NCBI GenBank assembly: GCA_024509875.1
Contig: JAMPIV010010561.1
Location: 1 to 64,000 of the forward strand
DNA length: 64,000 nt
From: Oreohelix idahoensis
Lineage: Eukaryota; Mollusca; Gastropoda; Stylommatophora; Oreohelicidae
Direction: 5' to 3'
Shown here: positions 24,276-35,794 of the stretch, piece after piece
Position numbering within the stretch: position 1 is the first letter of the stretch
Layout of the letters: each line of letters opens with the position of its first letter
Translations under genes and position numbers: made by a program
Notes under the pieces: model-generated
Databases searched by the model: none
What the model was told of the DNA's origin: nothing
Seen by the model: the letters and a program-made list of their open reading frames with translations, nothing else

Positions 24276-24282
24276 CACCCTA

Positions 24283-24492
24283 TCCTCATTGACTGGAACC
24301 CACAAGGGAAAAGAAGAGTGTGGAGGCCAGGAGAATTTGGATAAGAACAGTGGAAGAGGAGGCTAAGGAAATTGGAATGACTTGGGCACAGCTGAAAAAG
24401 ACAGCCCAGAATAGAAATCGATTGAGAGCAACTGTTTCAGTCCTATGTTCCACGGGGAACGGAAAGGAATGATAATGATGATGATGAATTTT
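24283..24492 (+). pseudogene. LINE reverse-transcriptase C-terminus
   Basis: About 60 codons on the plus strand, DWNPQGKRRVWRPGRIW, IRTVEEEAKEIGMTWAQLKK, and RATVSVLCSTGN before a stop. An (ATG)n tail follows at 24,473-24,486. This is the usual C-terminal signature and simple-repeat tail of RTE-like LINEs. All catalytic domains are missing. Confidence 0.8.
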
Positions 24493-24596
24493 TAATCCAT
24501 TTATGCCAAATTTGAAACTGGTCGACAATCATTAGCCAAAACTAAGGTACGAGCATTTTTAAAATTGATTAATGGTTGACTTGAGTGTCATTATCA

Positions 24597-25130
24597 TCAG
24601 TTCCCGTTTCGCTTCTTATGGAGAGTGGGGTCACTACTGCATCGCCTGGTCCTCTTGCTGGAAGCCTGCACCAAAGCCTTCATGTGCTCTTGTAGTTTAA
24701 GTTTCCGTAAGTCTTCGTCTTCTTCTTCTTCCCCATTCGTCCTGACAAGGACGTTGGTTGCGTTACGTTCGTTTACAGCGAAGCTGCAATATTTGCGCCT
24801 TTCGGCAGACACATCCGACTTCAGAACGGCATTTTTTGGGACCGGGTTTGCCTTCCTACTTCGATCCCTACTCTCTCAGCCAGACTGCAGTGATGCAGCC
24901 TGTTTCCAGGACCACCACTTGGAGGTGGAGTAGGGTCTTGGTCAGCTCTGGTTCGCTGGCCCTGACGCAAGCAGTCTAGCTATGAGTCGCTGACTGCATT
25001 CATCTCTCTTGCTGCGTCTTTGGTCCCGTTTCCGTAGTAATTTGTTTTACACGATGTGAGGTTTTACAACTTCACATTAGTCGCCTATTACCACATGACT
25101 TAAATTATTGTCTGAATCAGACTCTGGCGC
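24597..25130 (-). repeat. Composite of dispersed repeats, including Z copy 2
   Basis: The interval 24,717-24,830 is the reverse complement of the repeat at 315-447. The flanks (CACTACTGCA...CCTGCACCAA, and GTTTTACACGATGTGAGG ... TTAGTCGCCTATTACCACATG) resemble the W repeat at 5,881-6,130. This suggests that Z and W are parts of one longer family. Confidence 0.55.
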
Positions 25131-25225
25131 TATAGAGCACCGCGATGAAGGGCAACAGTGACCTTGAAGAGATGAATTTATTTACTGAATTTTGACGAAG
25201 ACGTTTCCACGACGTACACCTGAAA

Positions 25226-25490
25226 AGAGCGTCCGATTGGCAGAGTGGTTAGAGCGCTGATCTCTCGCGACAAAGACACCGGGTTCAAAACACGGTGGCG
25301 TCACGTTCCAGTCTATTCAGCTATAAATGGGTACCTGACTCTGCTGCTGAGTTAGGGAAGGAAAAGGCAGCGAGGAAGGGAACTGATCACACCATCTCTC
25401 GAAGCTGGACCTGACCTAGTATAGTAAAGGCTCTAAAACCTCACTCCCCTACGGCAATAAATGCTTCGTGACTACCTTGTTTTTATATCT
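25226..25490 (+). repeat. tRNA-derived SINE (SINE-1), copy 2
   Basis: Head GGCAGAGTGGTTAGAGCGCT with B-box-like GGGTTCAAAACA. Then comes the hairpin module GTCTATTCAGCTATAAATGG followed by GTACCTG, then GAGTTAGGGAAGGAAAAGGC and a body ending near CTACGGCAATAAATGCTTC. It is the best preserved SINE-1 copy in the window. Confidence 0.8.
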
Positions 25491-26066
25491 GAAAAAGCTG
25501 CTCCACTTGAAGCGTGTCAGTTAACATACAATCACCCATTATAGATCGTTTTTTCCAAATGTATCATCAGCTTTTTTGTTTTTGGCACATCGTGCTAACG
25601 ATTTCCGTTACAATAACATGAGCTGAATGCTGTTTTCACAGTTCAAACTTACAAAATATTTTACTCAATTATGACGAAGTGACCGATTTATTTGATGAAT
25701 TCAAATTTGTGCCATGAATGCGAGAATAACATTGTTCTGTATTTACTCTACCCTCGTTAATGTTCGATTTTGCGCGTGAAAGTACTAGGTAAATCAGGCT
25801 CTCAACAAATACATTATCTTTTCAGAATGAGCCAAAATATAGTGTCACCTTGCCCCTGAGGCGTTGTAATCAGCAACAGCAATAAAGTTTGCAGGCCTAT
25901 ATTCAGTAGAGATAATTACAGGCAATAGCTGGGAGCCTTATTTGTTCTGGCTTTCAGTTTGTCTTTTACTACGGGCGATGAGCTGTCAGAAGTATGCACT
26001 GTCAGAACTGAACAAGCAGATCTTCCTAACTCAACTGTCCACGTCTGCTCCTTAAAGTTCTACATT
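25491..26066. other. No feature recognised
   Basis: AT-rich spacer with no gene or repeat match. Confidence 0.5.
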
Positions 26067-26240
26067 AGTGTAGCTCACGGGAGTGTCTGAGACGACAAAG
26101 GGCGAATAGAGCTACTGATTCCTCACACATGTCGTAAAAGGCGACTAAGATGAGGTTATGCTAGGGGCTAGCAAACTCATCACGTAAAAAAAAAAAACTG
26201 TTAAAGTAACTACCACAACAAGAAGACATGAATGTTTCTG
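26067..26240 (+). repeat. Dispersed repeat W, plus-strand copy
   Basis: Carries CACATGTCGTAAAAGGCGAC followed by TAAGATGAGGTTATGCTAGG and a short poly-A. This is the reverse-complement counterpart of the text near 5,990-6,080. Confidence 0.55.
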
Positions 26241-26879
26241 CACAAGTTTCCTGAAAGAGAAATAGGTGGCAGTGCTGGCTGCATGCTCCATAAGGAGTGA
26301 AAGAGGGAAGGATGGTGATGATAATAATAATAATAATGTATGTGTGTGTACATCTACGGACTAATTCTACTAAATGTTTACGATATAAAATATTGCCCTG
26401 AGTAAAGAATCAGACTAGAACCGTGATTGGACTGAATGGGCTCCCAACAGTAAGTTTGCCTAGAGCCGCCAACAGTCCACGGCGGGGTCTTGTTATAAGT
26501 AAGACTTTTTTCTGACTTGACAAACAAGACAGAGATTGTTAAGACTAGTTTTTTTTTTTTTTCTTTAAATACAGTTAAAAAAAATAATCTCCATCCGGCA
26601 TCACTTAGATAAAATCTGTCGTTTGAGAAGAGAGTTACGCTTGTAGCCTACTTTCTTCGCCCCCGTTTTTCTCCATTTCTCGGCCCTTCTGTTGCACTCT
26701 CCTAGTGATATGCGTGGCCATGCAATGTTGCGTCATTAATATTATCAACACAAAATGAAAGCAGCACTGAAACAGTTCGACTCGTTTCAAAGTTGAAGTT
26801 TCTAAAGAAAGAAGCTCTAAAAACCGGTAAAATTAAGCTCGATTAACATATTGCCACGGGTTACCTCCCCTTTGCTCTC
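26241..26879. other. No feature recognised
   Basis: AT-rich DNA with a short (AAT)n at about 26,320-26,336 and a poly-T near 26,550. No gene seen. Confidence 0.5.
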
Positions 26880-27440
26880 AAGTAGAGGTCCAACAGTTGT
26901 CAAAACTTAAGAGTATCTGATGTGGGTCTTCAAAGGTGTCTACCTTCGCACAAGATTACTCTTGGCAGAGTTGTAGGTAGAAGGATAATGATGCTTCTAC
27001 CTCAAGGGAGTTCAACAAGATATTTCAGATGTCAAGAACAATGCCGCATGAGGCGGAACAATGTTAACTTCAGTGTCTGACCCGCCGCCTTTCGTGAAGA
27101 TGTGTTATGCAATAATTAGGTCGTTCAAGCCTCCCATCTGATTTAATTCGGCGAAATCCCTTATTATTATTTATTGCCTCTTTAGATGTAAATATATATT
27201 AAAGAGGCTGATATATACGTAAGCTCTCATAACTCAACTATGAATTTGTAAAATAACACGTAACAAATTTAATAATTAATTATTCTTTAACAGTTTAAAA
27301 TAAAAATGAATGATGGGTGAAATTTAGATAAAAAGTGTCTTCGTGGAGACTTGATAGGGGAATTATAAAAGTCCGTTGCGTTCGCCTTTTAATAAGCACT
27401 TAACTCTTCAAATGATTGAGTACTGCCGCTGGTGTTTCGT
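26880..27440 (+). repeat. Dispersed repeat R, copy 1
   Basis: The first 270 bp closely match 28,880-29,160. The tail (about 27,140-27,300) loosely matches 29,300-29,500. It contains a hairpin AGGTAGAAG/CTTCTACCT (26,975-26,983 and 26,994-27,002) around GATAATGATG. Non-coding. Confidence 0.8.
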
Positions 27441-28879
27441 CAAGTCTTCTGTGATAAGGAAACTTCTCTACACATCTCGTCCAATGTAGGTGGTTAGTGT
27501 CGAATCCCAGCTGTTGAATTACAAACTAGTGGCATAGAAACTCTTTCTACCAGCTGGCCTCATACCACGAATCAAACTTGGGATCTACAATCTCGTGGCA
27601 CAGATGAATGGACACAGCAGCTTATATTAGATGCTTCCAACACTTGGTCTGGGGTAACTTCAGAATCCCTCTTATGACGGGTGCTTTGATTCCTAGGTAT
27701 ACAGTCTTGGTATTAAAAATGCAGGTTTTCTTTTAAGTTTCAAAGATGCCCAAATACTTCGGTCCTGTCCTATTTAATTTGGAATTCTGTTCGATTCTTC
27801 TCTGGCTCCTGAAGTTGCTCTTTTGACGTTGTAATGCAGTCTGTCTTAATCGCCAAATTTGCTAGGTTATATTCTCATTTCTTCCTCCAAGCTTCCACAT
27901 GTGGTTTCCGACAAACTTGCCAATCACAGCTATTGTTATTTTCCTGCTCTCAATTGAACCAATCCTGCTCTTAGAACTAGGGGGTCGGGGTGTTCATTTT
28001 AATTCTTCCCCGCGTGTTTAAAGTTATTACGTTAAAATTTAAACCCATGACCTATCTTTCAAATATGGCATGATTACCTCCGTTGCTATACACGGACTTG
28101 CCAACACATCTGTGATCTCATTCCTAATGATTACCTTGCTCATAATGTCTCTTCAGGCATGTTTTATCGGTAATAAATACGCCGATAATGTTTGGACAAA
28201 ATGATAAAGTGATTATCACGTGTACTCAAATCTTCCACCAGACAGATAATCACTGACGTACGGGGACCACAGCCGGCTCCCTCAGACATATAATATGGCT
28301 TCCTTTGTCCCCTCCCGCCGAGGTGTCGGGAGGCGCAGTGACCAACCGCGAAACACAGGTGGTCACCCGCCTGCTCTGTCTGGGTCGGAAATGAGTTACG
28401 TCAAAGTCAACCATTACTTTCACGTTTACCGTCTGCATTCAAGCTGGCGCGACCACTTAAGCGATTACAGTTAATCCTCAAGATAGTTAATTACTCGTGA
28501 AATAACACTAGTGCAGTGTGCGGAAAGGTATGGCAATTTATGCAAAATCTGCAAAACCTGGTTGAACAATAAACAGTCAACAAAGCGTAGCCGCCTTTCT
28601 AGTACACGGTACTGACCAGACTGCAAGGTCTTTTATATTTTGACATGCGCACTAATATAATCAATGGACTGTGGGTCTAGAGTAAACTCGACTGCCTGGC
28701 AAAAACGAGGCAAAACTCTTATTTGAAAAATAACTTAATAGAAGTGGCAGTACCATATGACGCCCATTTAGACGTATGTTACCAACATAAATTCTATAAG
28801 TACTACCAAGTGAGTGCGAAAATTAGCGAATTATGTTATCGTACTTAGGTGTTACTGTCACGGATTGCCCCCCACCCCC
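27441..28879. other. No feature recognised
   Basis: Spacer between the two R copies. A small CTCCCG/CGGGAG hairpin lies near 28,311-28,332 in a GC-richer patch (28,250-28,450). The open frame there (28,250-28,438, minus) has no recognisable domain. Confidence 0.45.
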
Positions 28880-29570
28880 TTTTTAAGCTCTGCAGTAGTG
28901 GTCCAACAGTGACCATAACTTCAAGAGTAACTAATTTGGGTCTTCAACGGTGTCTACCTTCGCACAAGATTACTCTTGGCAGAGTTGTAGGTAGAAGGAT
29001 AAAGATGCTTCTACCTCAAGGGGTTTTCACAAGATATTTTAGATGTCAAGAACAATGCTGCATGAGGCGGAGCAATGTTAACTTTAGTGTCTGACCCGCT
29101 GCCATTCGTGAAGATGGGTTATGCAATAATTAGCTAGTTCAAGCTCCCAGCTGAGTTAATTCACAAGATATTCAGACAAGCGAGAACAATGTTGAATGTT
29201 TCTTAGCAATGATAACTCTAGTATCTGCCGTCAACGTTTGTGAAGGATTGGGTTATCTTATAATTCGTAAGCTTGTTAAGCCACCAGCTGGTTTAATCCA
29301 GCGAGATTCCTCAGATTATTATAATTGTTATTATTGTTACTATTGTTATTATTATTGTTGGTGGCTCTTCAGGTGTAGGTAGAACTATATATATTAAAAT
29401 CAGGACTCACTCATGTGTCTTACGCTCTGTAATCATTAACTCGACTATGGAATTATTAAAATCAACATATACAAAATTTAATGATCAATCGCTTTTGGAA
29501 CAAATGTAAATGAATATAAACTAATAATTCTTAGAGATAGTTATCATCATTGACTGGCTATCAGTTCTAG
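28880..29570 (+). repeat. Dispersed repeat R, copies 2 and 3 in tandem
   Basis: Copy 2 (28,880-29,160) shares GTGTCTACCTTCGCACAAGA, ACTCTTGGCAGAGTTGTAGG and ATGTCAAGAACAATGC with copy 1. It keeps the AGGTAGAAG/CTTCTACCT hairpin (28,989-28,997 and 29,008-29,016), with loop GATAAAGATG. Copy 3 (about 29,160-29,570) is a more decayed repeat of the second half, followed by an (ATT)n-like stretch. Confidence 0.75.
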
Positions 29571-30837
29571 AAATAAAGTCTGTTGTTCTGGCCTGCTATG
29601 ACTTATCTTTCCAAATTCCTGAATTGTTGGTGCTGCTGGTTCCGTCAATTTGTCTCTCTGTCGAGGGCACGTTTCCAGGTGATAGAAGTTACCGTTCCTG
29701 GCCCAGGCAAGGATCTTCAAGTGTCGATCTCATGCTTAGAAACACAGACTAGTAGGACAGCTGGTATCGTTCGTAAAGTTGTACCGCAACTAGCATCTCC
29801 GATCCGTCCCGCCATCTTAATAAAACTGAGAATCTTTAGACTTCCTGTTCAGATAATTAGTCTCGGCAAGTTAATACGATTTGCCTCGAACATTCCTCTG
29901 GGATTTTTTTTCTTCTTATTTCAGAATTCCTCTGTGATTTTGTGTGTAGTTTTCTGTAGGAGTCCGTATCCGTATTAATTTTGGCGAGTTTTCTTGTCCA
30001 GTGGGTAAAAGATGCTCTAATACTTGTTTCGGTTCCTAATAAATTCAGAATCCACCTCTATTCTTTCCTGTAGCAAGGTCTGAGCTTTCCACTGGTGACG
30101 ATTTCTGGAATGCAGTCTCGGGTGTCAACATTTTTCTACATTATATATCGTAGATTTCCTGCCCCCGCTTTTCCGGGCGGTTGGTACAAACGCCCAATCG
30201 ACGCAATTGTTATTCACGCCTCAAAATTCCAGCCAATCTTATTTTAAAAGTTTAGTTATGGCAACTTTATGCTGAAATATTTTGCATAACTCATCTAGTT
30301 AAAATGTCAATCCAGTACTTTCATAACTTGGGCTGTAAACATCGGATTATTATTTGGTAAAGTCACATCTATCACACTTCAAAATGTCTTCCCAGATTGG
30401 GGATTATCTGATTTGCTTATCCCATGTAATTACGACGTCGTTATCAGACTATGACTCGGCGCAATTGGACTGTCTGTATGGACATATTCGTGGTTTATAT
30501 GTACCTCCAGTATTGCAAGTCTATTTTTCTGACGAATTGAACAGGATGACTTCAATCTTTTACAATCTTCGTCGATAGCCTTTTACCTAGAGTCCATGTG
30601 GGATCGTCGCGTTTTTTTGTGACTTAATTAATCCCTCAGGGATGGACCGTCGAATTGAAGTGGGAAAGTTATGTAAACATTGACCATCGGATGAGTTTTC
30701 TGTGTTGGCAGAAATGGGCCAAGTTAGGGCAGGGGAGAGAAAGAAATTTCAAAATTTCGCCCGCACAGTAAAGGTAATGCAATACTGCCGGAGTGGATAT
30801 GAAAGCGAACAAACCGTTTTGTGACAGTTGTCCACAT
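29571..30837. other. No feature recognised
   Basis: No supported gene. An open frame at 29,583-29,978 has no family signature. Another at 30,354-30,578 is likewise unremarkable. Confidence 0.45.
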
Positions 30838-31690
30838 ATGACGTCATGCAATTTTTGCCATTTTTACTTCATAAAAACGCAGACACCCCTTTATTTCACG
30901 TCATACATCTTTCATCCCCTCCCCTTTATATTAAAATAAATAGTGTTTAATTAAACAAATAAATAAATATAGGTAATTAGGCGATTAGTAGGACAGAAAG
31001 GAAGACGCCATACAGCAGAAAAGAAGTTTAAGTTTGTTCAACGAGTGCCTGTTAATTACCTATATTTATTTAGTACTCACGAGGCCAAGGTTTTCTTAAT
31101 AATCTGTTTAATTAATCCGGCTTTTACAAATAACTTTTATGAAAGACGCGATCATTACTCGTCTTATTTGTGTGACGTCACATTTCTTCAACCCCCCCCC
31201 CCCCCATCATCATACTTCGTCACAAAATATTGAAAACATCCCCCTCCCCCTTTTCTCCCCCTGGCTGCGTGAGGTCACATGTGGACGACCACCATATGTT
31301 ATCATACTGATCATTGGTAGTGTGGGACATGTACATGCAAAGTGTGTTAGGTGATTGATGTTTGGGGCTGCGGGAATGTGAAAATGACGTTTTATGTAAA
31401 TATGTCAGCACCAGGGCAATTATAGGATCGTACAAGATATGGAAGATTCGTTGTTAAGCACGCCCATATTAAATTACATAAGACATTTTCACACTGTTTT
31501 TAATTCTAATCTCCCGTGTGGTATGGAGGTCGTTCACTTATGATGTCACGCAAAATTTTCAATTTTAACAACCCCCCCCCCCCCCCCCCCCTTTTTTTTT
31601 CTCTCTCTCTCCCCCCATTGTCTCATTCGTCACAAAAACTCAGCCCCTTCTCATGTGACATCACAAATCTATTACCCCCCAATATTTGTG
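30838..31690. repeat. Diverged TGACGTCA / poly-C modules
   Basis: Three diverged modules combine an octamer like TGACGTCA or TGATGTCA, an A/T-rich stretch, a C-rich run and a CGTCACAAAA string. The octamers are near 30,839, 31,171 and 31,539. CGTCACAAAA is at about 31,219 and 31,629. The C runs include 31,572-31,591 (20 C). They look like parts of an interspersed repeat, not regulatory sites. Confidence 0.5.
30960..31072. repeat. 20-bp inverted repeat
   Basis: TAAATAAATATAGGTAATTA at 30,960-30,979 is perfectly complementary to 31,053-31,072, with a 73-nt loop. It could be a foldback element. There is no coding content. Confidence 0.8.
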
Positions 31691-31854
31691 ATTAACTGAT
31701 ACGAAAGTAGGTGATCGAATGTAAATCAGTCAACTACAGACAAAATAACAGCTTTACTTAGGAAAAATGCAGAGAGGAGACATGAAGTGGGTACAGTAGA
31801 CATGGACAGACAGAAGCACTGGTTAAAGGCCTATGCACCATAAGGAACTGAGCG

Positions 31855-32145
31855 ACAATTATCATCATCATAATTACGTTTCAGCTCCACAAGGAGCATG
31901 GGCCTTCAATATATTCATGTCAAATCTTTATGCCCGCCCCCCCCCCCTTTTGCCATCAGCTCAGTGTATTTTTTTATGCCTTTCTTTTATATCTTTAGTT
32001 CTTCTTCTACCTCTTAGCCTGGGGATTCCAGAACACGGACTGTCTTGTTATGCTATCAGCCAGGATTCCCCAGTGTGTTTTCTATCCATCGCCAGCATGT
32101 GCTCATCTCTTGTACCGCATCACTTCTGTTTTTGGTAATTATTTA
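31855..32145 (-). pseudogene. LINE fragment related to LINE-B 3' end
   Basis: The plus-strand text GGAGCATGGGCCTTCAATA ... AACACGGACTGTCTTGTTAT ... CTATCCATCGCCAGCATGTG parallels 6,829-7,050 at the end of LINE-B. It is therefore a minus-strand 3'-end relic, with an internal poly-C interruption near 31,938-31,948. Confidence 0.7.
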
Positions 32146-32154
32146 AACAATAAA

Positions 32155-32390
32155 AAGGATCCCGTTACATGCCCATTGAGGCATTTTGGGAATATGGTGT
32201 TAGGCCAATATTTTCTTGATCATCGGCACACTAGGGGTGATGTGGTCAGCATCATGCCGGCCGCCTTAACCTTCCAAGAGTTGCTCTGGTACCCAATTCA
32301 TGAGGCTGGGTCGACCCCGGAGCCGTTTGCGGTTTAAAAAATCCCGCCTCAACTGGGGATTGAAGCATGGACCACCGAGCTAGGAAGCCA
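32155..32390 (-). repeat. tRNA-derived SINE (SINE-2)
   Basis: On the minus strand the head has an A-box TAGCTCGGTGG and a B-box-like GCTTCAATCCCC. The body carries the reverse of GGTACCCAATTCATGAGGCT followed by GGGTCGACC. The ACCCA...TGGGTACC hairpin module is shared in position with SINE-1. Confidence 0.6.
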
Positions 32391-33300
32391 GTCATATTTT
32401 ATTACCAAACAACAAAAACGACGTCATAAATCCCGCCAAATTTGGTATTTCGCAGTACGAAGAATTCTTATGCACAAATGTAGTTACATCTATGTATGAA
32501 GTTATATGTCTTGCAAGTTTGCAACATCGTAAGATGAAATAGTTGTTGTTTAGGTGAACGAAAAAATATTCATTTCCGAGAGCTTTTTTTTTTGAAGGAG
32601 GGTGTTGGAATGCATGAATCAGAGAGTTTTTCATTTGGAGAGTGCGTCTCTAGACTAGAGGAACCAAATATTCCCACGTCCGCCTATGTAGATAATGATA
32701 TATTCGCCTTGGGTGATAAATCTCTCGCATTCGGTTTAGAAACAGTACCAGTTTATCTTTCCTTGAGTGACAGACGTCGGCGATATCTGAGCAACGACGC
32801 CCTGTTATGATTCGCTATCGCAGTGCTCCCTTCTGTTAACGGCTATTATTCGATACCTCCCAGAAAGATTACGTAGTGGTGAAGTAAACTGCCATCTTAG
32901 TTTTGTTTGAAACAATCAACCAATCGATACTAGTTGAGGATTGGTGCATACTGAAGTCGACTACTTCAGCGCTTCGCAAGCGTCACAGAAATGCAGACAT
33001 TCGAGAAATATCTTTATTTCAGCGATAACAACTCCACAATAATATATTCTGTTGAGCACAGATACACTTTAATATAGATAAAGAGAAATAAAAACCTCCG
33101 TTCTTTCGAAACACGGATGTTCCATTAACTTCCACCCACTATGTTTCAACAAAACACGCAACTCTTATTGAGTTTACATTAACGTTCTTTGTTTCCTGAT
33201 TACTAACTTATTCGTGGCATCAGCCGTAGGTGTATCAAGTTTCCAGTTTTGTTAGACCTGTGCACAGTACATCAGATTTCAAAAGGCATTTTTTAAAAAT
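32391..33300. other. No feature recognised
   Basis: AT-rich DNA. The plus-strand frame at 32,592-32,810 lacks any known domain. Confidence 0.45.
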
Positions 33301-33560
33301 GTTAGTCTTTTTCAGCTTTTGGCGGTCCCCCAGCCCCGTCTGTAGGGACAAGAGGTTGTGACCTGCTTGGTCTGGTTACTATCCTTTGACCTGTCCAGCT
33401 TTGGAGACTCTGCTGTTAGTTATACTGCATTAAGCATAGCTCGTGGGGTCATGAGCCCACGAGCTCTCAACCGTGATAAAGCCGAGCCACATTGGGCGAT
33501 GAATGGTAAGTGGCCATTGTATTGACCACCACCCACTAATATACCTACGGCGGATGTGAC
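33301..33560. repeat. Dispersed repeat fragment with 10-bp hairpin
   Basis: AGCTCGTGGG (33,438-33,447) pairs perfectly with CCCACGAGCT (33,456-33,465) around GTCATGAG. The surrounding text resembles non-coding parts of invertebrate LINEs, but I cannot assign a family from this window alone. Confidence 0.45.
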
Positions 33561-34028
33561 ACGTTTCCTTTCTAGATGGACTCTTCCTCAAACCAAAGAA
33601 AGAACAATTATTTAAAGGTTTCTTTCTGACTTATCGTGTAATTCCAAGGGAAGAACAAAAAAAAATAAAAAATAAAAATACAACAATAATGAGACTCAAG
33701 CTTGTTCGTGAGATTTCCTTAGTCTCACCACCCAAAGCAACAGGAAAATGCACATAACAAGATTTCCAGGCAACATGTCAGTTGCATTTGTAATATTTTA
33801 TGTTTGAAATAATTTTTGTTAGGCCTCAACTATAACAGAACTTACCAATGTAAATAAAAATGCTGTCGCTGTTTTTTTTTCGTTCGAGAGTCGAGGGATT
33901 AGAGTTTTGCCTTACAACTACCCAGAGAGTAGTGGCTCGTTCTTAAGGGACAGAGTGGTCCATGCCCACTTAAACTTTAAAAAAACCCATTTTTTTCATG
34001 TTTTGAAAGTGACAGATAACAAATCTTA
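33561..34028. other. No feature recognised
   Basis: A-rich spacer, no gene seen. Confidence 0.5.
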
Positions 34029-34089
34029 CTTACTTACTTACTTAGTCGTTCCTCTTCTTCCCTGGGGTGTCAAGATTTTCCAGAGCGCG

Positions 34090-34171
<82 letters not shown>

Positions 34172-34665
34172 CGCCATACTATCCTATCGGCTGTCTTCCT
34201 CCTGGACTGGTTCCAATCTAGTCCTCAGTACTTCAGAGATTGTCTAATGTTTTCTTCCCAGTGAACTCTGGGTCGACCTGGAGGTCTGGATCCCTGGCTC
34301 TTAGTTTCCTATATTTGTCTTGGTAGCCGATGTTCACGCATTCTGCAGACATGGTAAAACCATCGTAAGTGAGACTGGTGTGCTCGGGTCTGCAGGAGCT
34401 GGGTTTTGAGGCCATGACGTATCGTCTGGTTACGGATAATGTATCTTCTTGTTACTTCAACCACCTTCCTCAGATACCCCATTTCTGATGGTTGGAGCTG
34501 GTTTGTGTGGGTTGGTCATTGCACATGACTCGCATCCATAAGTCAAGACTGAAACATAGGTGAGGCGTTATACAGCCATCTTTGTCTTCTTGCCAATGTT
34601 GCTTTTGCTGAGGATTTCTCGATTTATTTGCCTGAAAAAGTCTCCAAGCTGGCGCTCTTCTTTGA
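34029..34665 (-). pseudogene. LINE-A, copy 2, decayed RT C-terminus
   Basis: A minus-strand copy of the LINE-A 3' end. The (ACTT)n tail at 34,029-34,046 is followed by GTCGTTCCTCTTCTTCC and the same C-terminal text as 3,957-4,650, with several frameshifts. Where the other two copies read GGAAGAGAGAGCGC, this copy has a (GA)n tract of about 75 bp (34,092-34,165), so a microsatellite grew inside the LINE. It ends before the (CT)n tract at 34,733. Confidence 0.8.
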
Positions 34666-34728
34666 TGCCTTTATAATAAATCTCCGTAGATATATTACAA
34701 CCGCTGTGATTCTACATTGAACCCTCTT

Positions 34729-34732
<4 letters not shown>

Positions 34733-34804
<72 letters not shown>

Positions 34805-34808
34805 CTCT
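34733..34808. repeat. (CT)n microsatellite
   Basis: About 75 bp of CT repeats immediately before the CR1-like LINE fragment. It is complementary to the (GA)n tract at 34,092-34,165. Confidence 0.95.
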
Positions 34809-34810
34809 CT

Positions 34811-35295
34811 GCTCCAAAGTATCTTTGGCCGCTTTTAAAATATAATGAAAGACTTAGTCAGCGCTTAAACAAATTACAGGTACCCAAGCCCAGGCTAGAC
34901 CTATTTAAGACTAGTTTGGCTTACTCAGCTGCTCATCTTTGCTACAATCTTCCCAATGACCTGAAAAACACGCACAGTCCTTACTCATACAATCGTATAC
35001 TGTTCAAATACTTTATGAGTGCTGATTATATGCCACCCTCTACTGATTGTGTTGTACTTTTATCTAATATACTGTATGGAGGCTCTGATGATCTAGTTTT
35101 TCATTACAATATACTTATTCTTAATTTTGTGATCAGATACTGTTAATGTATGCTGTTATACTACCTTGTAATCTCGTATTGCCCTTAAATTAATACTTAA
35201 AGTACGCTGGAGAATGTTTTAGTAACAGTAACAAAAGATGAGCAAGAGGAAGGAAGAATGCAAGAGGGGACTGTGCCCGATTTTCAACCCCTGGC
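34811..35295 (+). pseudogene. CR1-like LINE C-terminal fragment, copy 1
   Basis: After the CT tract the plus strand reads, with a frame change, a reverse-transcriptase C-terminus. VPKPRLDLFKTSLAYSAAHL is followed by LPNDLKN, YNRILFKYFMSADYMPP and a stop. Its partner is at 37,115-37,348, where NKLHMPKPRLDLFKKSLAFS and FKYIMSADYMPP are clearly the same. The 3' untranslated tail ends near 35,290 with a decayed version of the family terminal motif GGAAGG.CAGAATG. The RT core is missing. Confidence 0.8.
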
Positions 35296-35334
35296 TAATT
35301 AATTGCTTTCGTATATGTCTATCTAACTATCTAC

Positions 35335-35445
35335 CTAGTCTGATTCTGGTCTTGAGTTTGGGACGGCAAAGACAGCGAGGAAAGTAACTGTTTATTCCAC
35401 CTAATCTTGATGAACCTATCATTGCACTCATTGCAGCAGTATCTG
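35335..35445 (+). repeat. SINE-1 body fragment
   Basis: Contains CTTGAGTTTGGGACGGCAAAG and ACAGCGAGGAAAGTAACTG, matching the SINE-1 body. The tRNA-like head is absent. Confidence 0.55.
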
Positions 35446-35499
35446 CTATTAGACTCAAAGCTGCTCACCTCTCGTAAAGTTTTTCGTGTGCACTGGAAA

Positions 35500-35794
35500 A
35501 AACGACGAGTCCTTGAGTCATTCAGTAGCAGACCGTTTGAATATTTCACAAGTTCTTATAACACACCTCTGAATATGCCTCAAATCGCAAATTTACTGTA
35601 TGAGGAATTCGATTTGAATCAGTCTTGGTGTATGTTTTTTTTTTTCTTTATTATTTTTTCTTTCATTTTCATTAATTTTTTAAATTTTTTTAAAATTCTT
35701 TATTTTTCTTTAATTTATTTTAAAAACATACTTTAATTATGATGATTATTGCAAATGTATGATGTTATATTACTTTTATAATGATAAATGCCTT
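35500..35794 (+). mobile_element. CR1-like LINE 3' end, left piece (split by LTR element)
   Basis: Ends with AATGATAAATGCCTT, followed at once by the LTR. The same LINE text resumes at 54,354 (GCCTTAATAATGCTTAAAGT) and finishes with the family tail. An uninterrupted version runs at 37,980-38,186. GCCTT (35,790-35,794 and 54,354-54,358) is the target duplication of the LTR element. The preceding frame (SSRPFEYFTSSYNTP...) may be the end of its ORF. Confidence 0.8.

Noticed and set aside
30838..31690. TGACGTCA octamers as CRE regulatory sites
   Set aside because: They occur as part of a repeated C-rich module with no gene nearby.
33907..34264. Frames rich in Glu-Arg
   Set aside because: Translation of the (GA)n tract inside LINE-A.
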